The position numbers and the translations under genes are program-made. Below are positions 16,089 through 24,587 of a stretch of 64,000 bases of DNA, piece by piece. The notes beneath the pieces were generated by a model, which was given only the letters and a program-made list of their open reading frames with translations, searched no databases and had not been told where the DNA came from. The number at the start of each line of letters is the position of its first letter. Position 1 is the first letter of the stretch. The DNA comes from Saccharopolyspora shandongensis (GTDB lineage: Bacteria; Actinomycetota; Actinomycetes; Mycobacteriales; Pseudonocardiaceae), in the NCBI RefSeq assembly GCF_900106995.1, contig NZ_FNOK01000024.1, forward strand, positions 1 through 64,000. The letters run 5' to 3'.

Positions 16089-17132
16089 TCAGGCAAGCAG
16101 TTCGCGCGCGTCCGTCCACATGCGAGTGACGATTTCTCCTGCCGGTGCCGTGGTGGCCAGGGCCGCGCTCTGGCCGGCCCAGTGGTTGACCCGGTCGAGC
16201 CCGGCCGCACCGCCTCGGCGCCACTGACCCAACAGCCGCCGCTGGACGGGATATGGGGCGGGCAAAGGAGCTTCGTCGCTGGTCCACGCCGTCACGAACG
16301 GCGTCGGCGCCGCCCGTCCGAGCCGGCCGGTGTACGCGCGGGTGGTGACCGTCCGCTCCGGCGACAGCCCGTCCATTGAGGCCGACCAGCCGTCGTCGAT
16401 GCCCGCCTCGGGGGAGCGCAGCAACGCGGTCCCCACCTGGACCGCGCTCGCGCCGAGGGCCAGCGCGGCGGCCACGCCACGTCCGTCCGCGATTCCGCCA
16501 GCGGCGATGACCGGGATCCGCAGCCGGTCGGCCAGGTGCGGGATCAGGGCGAACAGGCCGACGTCGGTCTGCTCGGCTGTCTGCGGGTCGAAGCTGCCCC
16601 GGTGCCCGCCCGCTTCCATCCCCTGGGCGACGACGGCGTCGGCACCTGCTTCCTGGGCCGCCAGGGCGTCGGCGAGGTTGGTCGCGCAGGCGAACCAAGC
16701 GATGCCCGCCCGGTGCAGCCGCTCGACGTAGTCTTCGGCGAAGAGCCCCATGATCGACGAGATGACCGTCGGCCGGGCCGCCAGCATGGCCTCGCACTGC
16801 TCGGCGAAGTCCGGGCTCGCGGGTCCGGCCTCGCCCGCTTCGCCGAATCGCGCCAGGAACTGCTCCGCCGCCTGCTGCCGCCCGGGGTCGTCGACCGGCG
16901 CGTCCGGAATCCAGGTGTTCAGCTGGAACGGGCCGGTCGTTCCCGCGCGGAACCGCTCGACCCAGTCGCCGATGAGTTCGGGCCGGTCGAGCACCACCCC
17001 GTTCGCGCCCATCCCGCCGGCTTCGGCCACCGCGATCGCCAGCCGGGGCGGGCAGGCACCGGCCGTCGGTGCCTGCACGATCGGCACCCGCAGACCGAAG
17101 CGCGCGCAGAAATCCCGGACTCGTTGCTGCAT
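16089..17132 (-). CDS. Nitronate monooxygenase (class I-like, FMN)
   Basis: 347 residues, FMN TIM barrel. Family marks are VPIVQAPTAGACPPRLAIAV, AQGMEAGGHRG (the flavin-loop with the conserved His) and IPVIAAGGIADGRGVAAALALGASAVQVGTALL. It oxidises nitronates to carbonyl compounds and nitrite. A second NMO-type gene lies 75 nt upstream on the same strand; the two are probably cotranscribed and controlled by the divergent LysR regulator. Confidence 0.9.
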   Translation of the reverse strand: MQQRVRDFCARFGLRVPIVQAPTAGACPPRLAIAVAEAGGMGANGVVLDRPELIGDWVERFRAGTTGPFQLNTWIPDAPVDDPGRQQAAEQFLARFGEAGEAGPASPDFAEQCEAMLAARPTVISSIMGLFAEDYVERLHRAGIAWFACATNLADALAAQEAGADAVVAQGMEAGGHRGSFDPQTAEQTDVGLFALIPHLADRLRIPVIAAGGIADGRGVAAALALGASAVQVGTALLRSPEAGIDDGWSASMDGLSPERTVTTRAYTGRLGRAAPTPFVTAWTSDEAPLPAPYPVQRRLLGQWRRGGAAGLDRVNHWAGQSAALATTAPAGEIVTRMWTDARELLA

Positions 17133-17207
17133 GTGCAGTTCCTCCCAAGGGTGTTGCGTGGTGGACGAGCAGATCAGGTCTGCGGGTGCGGCGCGCTGTC
17201 GACGAGC

Positions 17208-18164
17208 TCAGGTCGAGACGAGGATGGACGAGGCTTCCCGCACGACGCGGTCGATGATCGCTTCGACGGGCTCGAGTTCGTCGATGAGGCCGATCGCTTC
17301 GCCGACGATGACGTTCCCGATGCTGTAGTCGTCGTTGTCCTTGGCGTTCTTGAAGACCTCTTGCAGACGGGGCAGGTCTTCGCGCAGCTTCTGCTCGTGC
17401 CCGTGCCACTGCCGGACGAAGTCGTTGCGCAGCACTCGTCCGGTGTAGTGGGAGGGCCAGTCCGCCGCCCGGACGATGTCGTACACGCTCTGCCGCACGG
17501 TGTCGTCGCCGCTGGAGGCGAGTGCGCGGCGCTGCGCGGCGGCGGACACGGCCGCCTCCGTGCTCGCCCAGAACCGGCTCCCCATCACCACGCCGTCGGC
17601 CCCCAAGCACAAGGCGGCGGCCAGTCCGCGGCCGTCCGCCACCCCGCCCGAGGCCACGAGCAGTGTGTCAGGGGAACGCGCGGCGAGCAGGTCGGCCAGT
17701 TCGGGGACCAGGGTGAGGGTCGAACGGGTTCCGGTGCCATGCCCGCCGGCCTCTCCTCCCTGGGCCACCAGAACGCGCGCTCCGGCAGCCAGGGCGCGTC
17801 GCGCTTCTTCGACCGTGCAGACCTGGCACAGCAGCGGCACGCCCGCCTCGTGGATCCGGTCGGCGAACGGCATCGGGTCGCCGAACGACAGGAACACCGC
17901 TGCCGGGTCGTGATCGAGCGCGACGTCGAGCAGCTCGGGATTCCGGGCCAGGCACCACGTGATGAACCCGCATCCGACCCGCCTGCTCACCGACGCCAGC
18001 TGCTCGTCCAGCCATTCGCGATCGCAGTAGCCGCCACCGAGCAAGCCCAGCCCACCCGCCGCGGACACCGCCGAAGCGAGTCGGGCATCGGCGACCTTGT
18101 CCATCGGCGCGAGCAAGACCGGCCGCTCGATGCCCAGCGCCGCCGTCAGTCTGGTTGGGATCAC
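17208..18164 (-). CDS. Nitronate monooxygenase (second copy, divergent class)
   Basis: 318 residues with the same fold as its neighbour but low identity: RPVLLAPMDKVADARLASAV, LVAQGGEAGGHGTGT, LLVASGGVADGRGLAAALCLGADGVVMGSRF. The GTG at 18164 is preceded by GGGGAG; the longer upstream frame overlaps the divergent lysR gene and is rejected. Residue differences from the first copy suggest a different nitronate or enoyl-type substrate. Confidence 0.87.
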   Translation of the reverse strand: MIPTRLTAALGIERPVLLAPMDKVADARLASAVSAAGGLGLLGGGYCDREWLDEQLASVSRRVGCGFITWCLARNPELLDVALDHDPAAVFLSFGDPMPFADRIHEAGVPLLCQVCTVEEARRALAAGARVLVAQGGEAGGHGTGTRSTLTLVPELADLLAARSPDTLLVASGGVADGRGLAAALCLGADGVVMGSRFWASTEAAVSAAAQRRALASSGDDTVRQSVYDIVRAADWPSHYTGRVLRNDFVRQWHGHEQKLREDLPRLQEVFKNAKDNDDYSIGNVIVGEAIGLIDELEPVEAIIDRVVREASSILVST

Positions 18165-18209
18165 CGCGTTCTCCCCGCTGTCGACCTGCTTCTCAGGTGC
18201 AGGAAGGAC

Positions 18210-18225
18210 GCTAGGCTCTGCTAGG
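18210..18225. promoter_or_regulatory. GCTAGG direct repeats in the lysR/NMO divergent promoter
   Basis: Two GCTAGG hexamers start exactly 10 nt apart, one helical turn, inside the 132-nt divergent spacer. This is a candidate LysR contact site. Confidence 0.35.
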
Positions 18226-18296
18226 AATCGTGTCCAACGATGAGTGGCGAACGCTGCCATCGTCGACGACGAACTCTCAAGGTCAGGAGCGAGCCC

Positions 18297-19196
18297 GTGG
18301 AGTTGTCGGACCTGCAGGTGTTCGTCGTCGTGGCACGCACCGGTGGCATCACGCGCGCGGCCGCGGAACTGCACACCGTGCAGTCCAGCATCAGCGCGCG
18401 AATGGCAGGGCTGGAACGAGAACTCGGCGCGATCCTCCTCCGCCGTCACGCCCGGGGAGTGGCCTTGACCGCGGCCGGGGAGCAGTTCTTCGGTTACGCC
18501 CAGCGGATCACCTCGCTCGCGGACGAGGCCCGCCGTGCGGTTCGGGACGACAGGCCCTGCGGGCCGTTGCGGATCGGAGCGATGGAGACGACGGCGGGCA
18601 TTCGGTTGCCGCCCGTCCTCGAGTCCTACACCGCGGCCTGGCCGGATGTCGACCTCTCCGTGCTCACCGGCCCCACCGAGTCGTTGGTGGCGTTGGTCAA
18701 GGACCACGCCCTCGACGGAGTGCTCGTCGCCGGCCCCGTCAACGACGAGGACCTGCACGAAGAAGAGGTCTTCACCGAGGAAATGGTCGTCATCACCGCG
18801 CTGAGGCACCGCGACCTCGATGACGCATTGCGCGGACCCAACGGCCCCCGGCTGCTCGTGTTCCGCGCGGGGTGCTCGTACCGGCGCAGGCTCGAAGCCG
18901 TCGTCCGAGCGCGCGGCGTGGAACCGAAGGTCCTCGACTACGGCACGATCGAAGGCATCCTCGGCTGCGTCGCCGCAGGCCTCGGCATCACGATGCTGCC
19001 CCGGGCGCTGGCCGAGCATTCTGGACTGCGCCACCGACTGCGCCTGCACCGGATGGCGCCTGCCGATGCAACGGTGACGACCGTGTTCGTTCGTCGTCGC
19101 GACGCACACGTCACCATGGCGCTGAAGGAGTTCCGCCGGCACCTCCACGCCGCGGCCGACCACAGTGCGCTGGAGTCGTCACAGGTCGCTCTATAG
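18297..19196 (+). CDS. LysR-family transcriptional regulator
   Basis: 299 residues. The LysR helix-turn-helix (LSDLQVFVVVARTGGITRAAAELHTVQSSISARMAGLERELG) is at the N terminus, followed by two periplasmic-binding-like lobes (PLRIGAMETTAGIRLPPVLE and ILGCVAAGLGITMLPRAL). GTG start with CAGGAGC 8 nt upstream. Divergent from the nitronate monooxygenase pair, which it most likely activates. Confidence 0.9.
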   Translation: MELSDLQVFVVVARTGGITRAAAELHTVQSSISARMAGLERELGAILLRRHARGVALTAAGEQFFGYAQRITSLADEARRAVRDDRPCGPLRIGAMETTAGIRLPPVLESYTAAWPDVDLSVLTGPTESLVALVKDHALDGVLVAGPVNDEDLHEEEVFTEEMVVITALRHRDLDDALRGPNGPRLLVFRAGCSYRRRLEAVVRARGVEPKVLDYGTIEGILGCVAAGLGITMLPRALAEHSGLRHRLRLHRMAPADATVTTVFVRRRDAHVTMALKEFRRHLHAAADHSALESSQVAL

Positions 19197-19218
19197 CTGT
19201 GACGCGGTGGCCTGGGGC

Positions 19219-20394
19219 TTGACCACAACACACGAGCATTCCGTTCTTGCAGCTCGGCGCTACGGCGTGTCGCTTCAGGCCAGGTATTCGGCACTGGAGA
19301 TCACGACGACCTCGACCAAGCTGGCGGCGTTGTTCGCGATGCGGGCGGAACCCGGTGGTCCGTCATGCTTCGATGTGGTCATGTTCGACGTTGTTGGCGA
19401 CTCCCTCGATGCGCTGGTCGAGTCCTGGGAAGAAATCCGCCTGTGCTATCAGGATTCCGCGAACGCCGAGTACGACCTGGCCGTGCTCGACTGCGTCGCC
19501 AAGCTCGCCGAGGAGCCCGGTGGCGAGCAGGCGTGGCTGTGGGTACTCGGATCGGTGATCACCGCTCCCTATCTCACCTGGCTCCCGGGCGACGGTGTCG
19601 CGGATGCGGCGGTCAAGGCCCTCCGAGCCGCCGACGCGGCCTTGCGAGCTCAGCCGTGCACCCATGTCTCCCACCCGTACGAGACCCACACGGACGAGGA
19701 CGACGAAATCCTCCTCGACGTGTTCTCGCCGCTCGCGAACGAGGGGGAGGAGTGGGAGGGGTGGGAGGAGCCGCGGCCGCGGGAGGAGTGGCTCTGCCCG
19801 CGGAATGTGGCCGGATTCGCGCGCATCGCCTTGGACATCCTCGACCCTGGTTCGGTGGCCGACGTCCCGGCACGCCTGCCGGCCGAGGCAGTGGAGCAGA
19901 TCGACGTGCTGTCGTGCCTTCTGGAGGGGTATCCGAAGTGGTCGACCGACGTCGAGGACGAGATCGCTTCGCAGGGCTGGGCCCTGTCCACCGCGGATCC
20001 GGAGGAGCTGGCCGGGCGGGTCCTGGTCGTCAGGGCGGTGAGCTGGCACGCGATCTGGGACACCGAGCGGAAGTCGGTCCTCGACGACCTGATCGAGGGT
20101 CTGGAGAAGGCGCTCGCGCGCTACGACCGCGTTTCCTGCGAGCATGATCCCGATGATCACCCCAGGCTTCCCAACAGCGGACCGATTGCGGCGGAGCAGG
20201 GCATCTTGCTGAGCTACGCCGCGGGCAGGGCCCGCTACGAACGTTCCCCCCGGGGCCGTGAGGAGCCGCTGGAAGCCCTGTTGTGCCCGGCGTTCATCGC
20301 CGCCGTCGCGCAGGAGTCGCTCGACTCGTTGATCAAGTGCCGGGATCAGCGCTTCGGAGCCGGTGACGCATCTCAGTCCAATGTGGATAGTTGA
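19219..20394 (+). CDS. Hypothetical acidic protein
   Basis: I do not recognise a family. About 391 residues, strongly acidic, soluble, rich in Trp/Glu around residues 165-190 (EEWEGWEEPRPREEWL). No signal peptide or membrane segment. The start is uncertain: a TTG at 19219 is chosen by elimination, ATG 19339 is an alternative, and the frame overlaps the end of lysR if extended. Regular helical amphipathic pattern in the C-terminal half. It may be an immunity-type or scaffold protein, but nothing in the context supports a specific role. Confidence 0.55.
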   Translation: MTTTHEHSVLAARRYGVSLQARYSALEITTTSTKLAALFAMRAEPGGPSCFDVVMFDVVGDSLDALVESWEEIRLCYQDSANAEYDLAVLDCVAKLAEEPGGEQAWLWVLGSVITAPYLTWLPGDGVADAAVKALRAADAALRAQPCTHVSHPYETHTDEDDEILLDVFSPLANEGEEWEGWEEPRPREEWLCPRNVAGFARIALDILDPGSVADVPARLPAEAVEQIDVLSCLLEGYPKWSTDVEDEIASQGWALSTADPEELAGRVLVVRAVSWHAIWDTERKSVLDDLIEGLEKALARYDRVSCEHDPDDHPRLPNSGPIAAEQGILLSYAAGRARYERSPRGREEPLEALLCPAFIAAVAQESLDSLIKCRDQRFGAGDASQSNVDS

Positions 20395-20868
20395 GCTGCG
20401 CGACTGTCCGGACTCGGCGGGTGGGGGCCGAACCGTCCACGCGTTCGGCGAGCATCGCGGTGGATGATGTTCTGGCGCACTGCCGCGAACAACTCGCGTC
20501 AGCGACCGCGCGACGATCGCCAGGTCGCCGGGTGAGCCTGCGATCCGCTTACCTCCGCGGCGCTCTCTGAGTTCCGTGTTCGGCCTGTGGTTTCGGTTCG
20601 GGCTGAGCGGGTACCCGGCGCCATGTTCCTCTGGTCGGCAGAACCACAGGTCCGGCGCGACGCGTCGGTCCGTTCCGCCGGCCCTGCTGCCGAGGTTTGC
20701 GGTATGTCGCGTGTCGTGACCGTGGTGCTGGGGGTGGTGTCGGCGGCGTGGGCGACATAGAGTGGATTGCGCGAAACTGATCGATATATGCTTCTAGCAA
20801 TCATATTGGAGCAAAAGTGCGCAGTCTTGCCGGTGCGCGCACGTGGCCGTGGTGCGGGAAGGTGACCC
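20395..20868. other. Intergenic region upstream of Gfo/Idh dehydrogenase
   Basis: 474 nt without a convincing gene. Only the last 100 nt are AT-richer (GATCGATATATGC and AATCATATTGGAGC), where the promoter for the dehydrogenase probably lies. No clear -35/-10 pair or operator palindrome was found. Confidence 0.5.
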
Positions 20869-22053
20869 ATGGACGTAAGGACAGGTGTGCTCGGGTGCGG
20901 GCTACGGGTGGGGATCGCCGATCACGCCCACCGGCCCGGTGAGGGCTCGCGGATCGTCGCGGTGTGCGATCCGGATCCGGCGCGCGCCGCTGCCGCCGCG
21001 CAGCGCTACGGCGACGACGTCCGGCAGACGCACACGCTCGATGAGCTGCTGGAAAGCGAGCTGGACGCGGTGTTCGTCGTCAGTCCCGACCACCTGCACG
21101 AAGAGCACGCCATCCGCTGCCTGGAAGCCGGGCTCGCCGTCTACCTCGAGAAGCCGCTGGCGGTCACCACGGCCGGCTGCGACCGCGTCCTCGCCGCGGC
21201 GCGGCAGTCCGGTGGGAAGCTCTACGTCGGGCACAACATGCGGCACATGCCGGTGATCCGCACGATGCGCGATCTCATCACCTCGGGCGCGATCGGGGAG
21301 GTCGCGTCGATCTGGTGCCGCCACTTCGTCGGGCACGGCGGCGACTTCTACTTCAAGGACTGGCACGCCGACCGGAGCAAGAGCACGAGCCTGCTGCTGC
21401 AGAAGGGCGCGCACGACATCGACGTGCTGCACTGGCTGGCCGGCGGGTACAGCAGGCGCGTCAACGCGATGGGCGCGCTGACCGTCTACGGCGACATCAC
21501 CGACCGCAACGCGCAGGAGACCTACAAGACCGGCCACGACTGGGCCGAGTACGAGCAGAACTGGCCGCCGCGCAGCCAGACCGGCCTCAACCCGGTGGTG
21601 GACGTCGAAGACCTGAGCCTGGTCAACCTGGAGCTGGACAACGGCGTGCTGGCGAGCTACCAGCAGTGCCACTACACGCCGGATTACTGGCGCAACTACA
21701 CCGTCATCGGCACCGAGGGCAGGCTGGAGAACTTCGGCGACGACACGGACTCGGTGGTCAAGGTGTGGAACCGCAGGCACCGCGGTTACGCGCCCGACGC
21801 CGACCGGGTCGTGGAGGTCGAGCGCGCCAGCGGCGGCCACGGCGGCGCGGACCCGCGCATCGTGGCCGAGTTCCTGGCGTTCGCGAGCGCCGACGTGCCG
21901 ACCGTCACCTCGCCGATCGCGGCGCGGGAAGCGGTCGCGACCGGTTGCGCGGCAACGGAATCGTTGCGCGGCGGCGGAAAGCCGGTCGAGGTGACCCCGC
22001 CGGACACCGCCCTGATCGACTACTTCGAGCGGTCCCGCGCCAGCTCGTCCTGA
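20869..22053 (+). CDS. Gfo/Idh/MocA-family NAD(P)-dependent dehydrogenase
   Basis: 394 residues. N-terminal Rossmann fold with GVLGCGLRVGIADHA, acidic CDPDPARA after strand 2, then SPDHLHEEHAIRCLEAG and the family signature YLEKPLAV (E-K-P). The C-terminal half has the conserved QKGAHDIDVLHWLAGG. It oxidises or reduces a sugar or inositol derivative. GGGAAGG precedes the ATG. No transporter is adjacent on this strand; a strong hairpin follows, so it appears to be a single-gene unit. Confidence 0.9.
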   Translation: MDVRTGVLGCGLRVGIADHAHRPGEGSRIVAVCDPDPARAAAAAQRYGDDVRQTHTLDELLESELDAVFVVSPDHLHEEHAIRCLEAGLAVYLEKPLAVTTAGCDRVLAAARQSGGKLYVGHNMRHMPVIRTMRDLITSGAIGEVASIWCRHFVGHGGDFYFKDWHADRSKSTSLLLQKGAHDIDVLHWLAGGYSRRVNAMGALTVYGDITDRNAQETYKTGHDWAEYEQNWPPRSQTGLNPVVDVEDLSLVNLELDNGVLASYQQCHYTPDYWRNYTVIGTEGRLENFGDDTDSVVKVWNRRHRGYAPDADRVVEVERASGGHGGADPRIVAEFLAFASADVPTVTSPIAAREAVATGCAATESLRGGGKPVEVTPPDTALIDYFERSRASSS

Positions 22054-22062
22054 CCACGGCTC

Positions 22063-22093
22063 CGCTGCGCCCGCCGAATCGGCGGGCGCAGCG
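22063..22093 (+). terminator. Hairpin terminator after Gfo/Idh dehydrogenase
   Basis: Perfect 13-bp arms (CGCTGCGCCCGCC and complement) with a 5-nt loop, 9 nt past the stop codon. Confidence 0.8.
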
Positions 22094-22140
22094 AACGCTC
22101 CGCGCCCTTCTGACGCGACAAGCCATCACACCTTCCCAGA

Positions 22141-22164
22141 GATCGTTCCAAGATGGTGCGCGGC
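22141..22164. repeat. Short dispersed repeat (pair with 36936-36959)
   Basis: GATCGTTCCA then three variable bases then TGGTGCGCGG. The same 10+10 nt blocks with the same spacing occur at 36936-36959, next to the palindromic repeat there. Lies between convergent genes. Confidence 0.45.
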
Positions 22165-22286
22165 CGCGCGCGGGACGTGGCCACCTGGGGCGCATCGGGG
22201 GCGACGGTGCGTCGCAGCGCCCAGGGAATACTGCGGAACTGACTCCTGCCACCGCTAGGAGTGCGTACGCGCCCGACGGTGTGCTG

Positions 22287-23219
22287 TCAGGGGTGGAGGA
22301 CGACCTTGATGGCTCCGGAAGCACGGTCGCTGGCCACGCGGAAGGCTTCTGCGGCGTCGTCGAGGGGGAAGCGGTGGGTGATCACCGTCTGCGCGATCTC
22401 GGGGTTGCCGGCGAGCATCGCCGCGGCCTGTTCGGTGTCGCGGACGCCGTCGTGCCGGCCGTAGGCGATGGAGTGGATGTAGATGAGTTCCTTGATCAGG
22501 CTGACGATGCCCGGGATGGGCGCGGTGTGCTGGTATACGCCCAGCAGCACGACGCGCCCGCCGGCGCGGGCCAGTTCGGCGCACCGGGCCAGGCCGGCCT
22601 CGCTGCCCGCAGCGTCGATCACGACGTCGTAGACGCCGTCCGCCGAGCCGAGTCCGAGGCGTTCCGCCGCGATCCTCTGGTGCTTGTGGCGCACCTCGAC
22701 ATCGACGTCGAAGCCGCGCTGCCGGGCTGCCGCCGCAGCCAGCAGCCCGATGCTGCCGCCGCCGACGACCGCCACCCGCTCCCCGGGCTCGAGTGCCGCG
22801 CTGCGCACACCGTGCCAGGCCACCGACGCCGGCTCCACGAGGCAGGCGTCGCGCACATCCAGGCCGGACGGGAGTCGGACGAGCATGTTCTCGGCGACGG
22901 TGACGGCGTCGCACATCCCGCCGTCCCTGAATATCCCTAGCGTTCCGTGCTCCGGCGCGTTGCACCGCTGGACGTGGCCGGCGCGGCACTGGTCGCACTC
23001 TCCGCAGTAGACGGTGGGTTCGACGGCGTAACACGCGCCGTCGGAGGCGGTGCCGGCGAACTCGTGACCATAGGTGTAGCCCAGTACACCACTGGTCGCG
23101 AAGCTCACGTCGGTCCCGCAGATACCCGCCGAGGCGATGGTGAGGCGAACCCCGGGTGCTCCCAGTTCTTCGACCTCGGCCACGCGGATGCCCGAATCGG
23201 TGTTTCGTACGGCGCGCAT
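22287..23219 (-). CDS. Zinc-dependent alcohol/polyol dehydrogenase (MDR family)
   Basis: 310 residues, slightly short for the family. Catalytic zinc ligands: Cys in AGICGTD, His-Glu in YGHEFAG. The structural-zinc loop CGECDQCRAGHVQRC is complete. NAD-binding motif VVGGGSIGLLAAAAA. It oxidises a secondary alcohol or sugar alcohol with NAD(P)+. Divergent from a TetR regulator across a spacer with a 13-nt inverted repeat, so it is likely the regulated target. Confidence 0.9.
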   Translation of the reverse strand: MRAVRNTDSGIRVAEVEELGAPGVRLTIASAGICGTDVSFATSGVLGYTYGHEFAGTASDGACYAVEPTVYCGECDQCRAGHVQRCNAPEHGTLGIFRDGGMCDAVTVAENMLVRLPSGLDVRDACLVEPASVAWHGVRSAALEPGERVAVVGGGSIGLLAAAAARQRGFDVDVEVRHKHQRIAAERLGLGSADGVYDVVIDAAGSEAGLARCAELARAGGRVVLLGVYQHTAPIPGIVSLIKELIYIHSIAYGRHDGVRDTEQAAAMLAGNPEIAQTVITHRFPLDDAAEAFRVASDRASGAIKVVLHP

Positions 23220-23237
23220 GGTGATTCCTCTCCGCTT

Positions 23238-23290
23238 GCGTTATGCGAACGTTGTTAGCTTAGATTAAGTGATAGATGTTCGCATAGCGC
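23238..23290. promoter_or_regulatory. Inverted-repeat operator between ADH and tetR
   Basis: Arms of 13 nt (GCGTTATGCGAAC on the left and its complement with one mismatch on the right) are separated by 27 nt in the divergent spacer. The inner nine bases TATGCGAAC are perfectly repeated. The left arm is about 20 nt from the dehydrogenase start and the right arm precedes the tetR start, as expected for a TetR repressor controlling both. Confidence 0.6.
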
Positions 23291-23316
23291 GTTACCCTTG
23301 CCTGGTGCGCGAACCG

Positions 23317-24075
23317 ATGACGACAGCCGGGACAGGCGATCCGCCGCCAGAGAGCGGGCCGGGAACGAGGCCGGGCTCGGCGGCCTGGTGGCTCGCCCGG
23401 GAGCGGGAACCCGCGCGGCAGCGGCGGCGCCGGTCGTTGACCCTCGAGGCCATCCTCGACGCGTCCATGGCCCTACTCGACACCCGCGGGGCAGCCGCGC
23501 TGACGATGCGCAACCTCGCCGAGGCACTCGACTGCACGCAGGCGTCGCTCTACCGCCACGTGCGCAACCGTGAGGAACTGGTGACCCTGCTCGTCGACCG
23601 GACCCTCGGCGTGGCGAGTTCGGTTCCGCCCGACGGCGCGGACTGGGCCGAGAAGGCGGCGTGGTCCGCACGCCTGTTCCGCGAGCACCTGCTCCGGCAC
23701 CCTGGCGTGGCCTCGCTGCTTCGCGGGACCGAGCGGCTCGGTCCTAACTCGCTGGCCGGGAGGGAGTACTCCCTCGAACTGTTCATCGGCGCCGGTCTCA
23801 GCCCCCGGCTCGCGGCCGCCGTCGCGTCGTCGCTGGCCACCTTCGTGATCGGCTCGGTGCACTTCAACCTCGGCCTGGACGCGTCGGATTCCGAGGAGAT
23901 CAGTCACCGGCGCCTGCTGTACCGCTCACGAGACGCTGCGGCCTTTCCGCTGCTCGTCCAGCACGCCGATGTCCTTGCGGAGGTCGGTAGCGACGACGAG
24001 TTCGAAGTCGGCCTCAACGCATTGTTGACCGGATTCCGGATCCTGATCGAGCGCGAGGACACCACACGCGACTGA
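23317..24075 (+). CDS. TetR-family regulator (TetR_C-type ligand domain)
   Basis: About 252 residues. The DNA-binding part RSLTLEAILDASMALLDTRGAAALTMRNLAEALDCTQASLYRHVRNREELVTLL is a clear TetR helix-turn-helix (residues about 38-90 from this start), followed by an all-helical ligand domain. The start is uncertain: ATG 23317 or GTG 23305; the longest frame begins inside the inverted-repeat operator and is unlikely. Divergent partner is the zinc dehydrogenase. Confidence 0.85.
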   Translation: MTTAGTGDPPPESGPGTRPGSAAWWLAREREPARQRRRRSLTLEAILDASMALLDTRGAAALTMRNLAEALDCTQASLYRHVRNREELVTLLVDRTLGVASSVPPDGADWAEKAAWSARLFREHLLRHPGVASLLRGTERLGPNSLAGREYSLELFIGAGLSPRLAAAVASSLATFVIGSVHFNLGLDASDSEEISHRRLLYRSRDAAAFPLLVQHADVLAEVGSDDEFEVGLNALLTGFRILIEREDTTRD

Positions 24076-24129
24076 TGTGAAACAGGTGCGAGGAGGGCGG
24101 CCGCGCCGCGATGGGGTCTGCTCCCTCCC

Positions 24130-24525
24130 GGACTGGTGGGCCAGGATGCGGATCAGGTCGTTCTCGGCGAACCGCCCGGCGATCGCCGCTGTCCCGAGTG
24201 CCCGATCGACCTCGGCGACGGGATGCAGCTCGGCCAGCGCGACTGCCTCGGCCATCTTCGGCCGGATCCGCCGCGCCCCGGTCGCGGCGGCCTCGACCAG
24301 CCAGGCCGCGGCGCCGGGCCCGAGCGCGAGGAACGCGGCCTCCTCGACCGAGGTCGCCTTCGGCGTGCGTTCACCTTCCTTGTTCTCCTGCGGCGGGTAG
24401 TGCTCCTGCTGGATCGACGGGGTTCCCGGCATGGACCGCGCGTGCCGTGCGACCTCGGCCGGGCCGTGCTCACCGACCGCGGTGGCGATCAGTTCGTCGC
24501 CGAGCCCGTTGTTCACGTCAGACAT
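24130..24525 (-). pseudogene. IS21-family transposase (IstA) C-terminal remnant
   Basis: The translation reads GDELIATAVGEHGPAEVARH, then HYPP, AAFLALGPGAAAWLVEAA, KMAEAVALAELH, VDRALGTAAIAGRFAENDL and ILAHQ, which is the order of the IstA C-terminal region as I know it. The N-terminal helix-turn-helix and DDE core are missing and no IstB partner or terminal inverted repeats were found. It is therefore the tail of a lost insertion sequence, wedged between tetR and the ABC importer. Confidence 0.7.
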
Positions 24526-24582
24526 GCACCAACTCTTCCGTCGCGGATGATCGCTCATCCTTGATCAACACGAGTTGGTGCA
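24525..24582 (-). terminator. Long-loop inverted repeat downstream of the ABC importer
   Basis: TGCACCAACTC and its exact complement GAGTTGGTGCA flank a 36-nt loop; the first arm on the minus strand begins 6 nt after the stop of the last importer gene. Could be a terminator or a leftover of the transposon end. Confidence 0.35.
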
Positions 24583-24587
24583 GTCGG

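Noticed and set aside
18165-19163. N-terminal extension of the second nitronate monooxygenase
   Set aside because: The extension overlaps the whole lysR gene on the other strand; a GTG with a ribosome site at 18164 explains the family-length protein.
20499-20870. 123-codon minus frame upstream of the Gfo/Idh gene
   Set aside because: Ser/Arg/Thr-rich composition without homology; occupies the presumed promoter.
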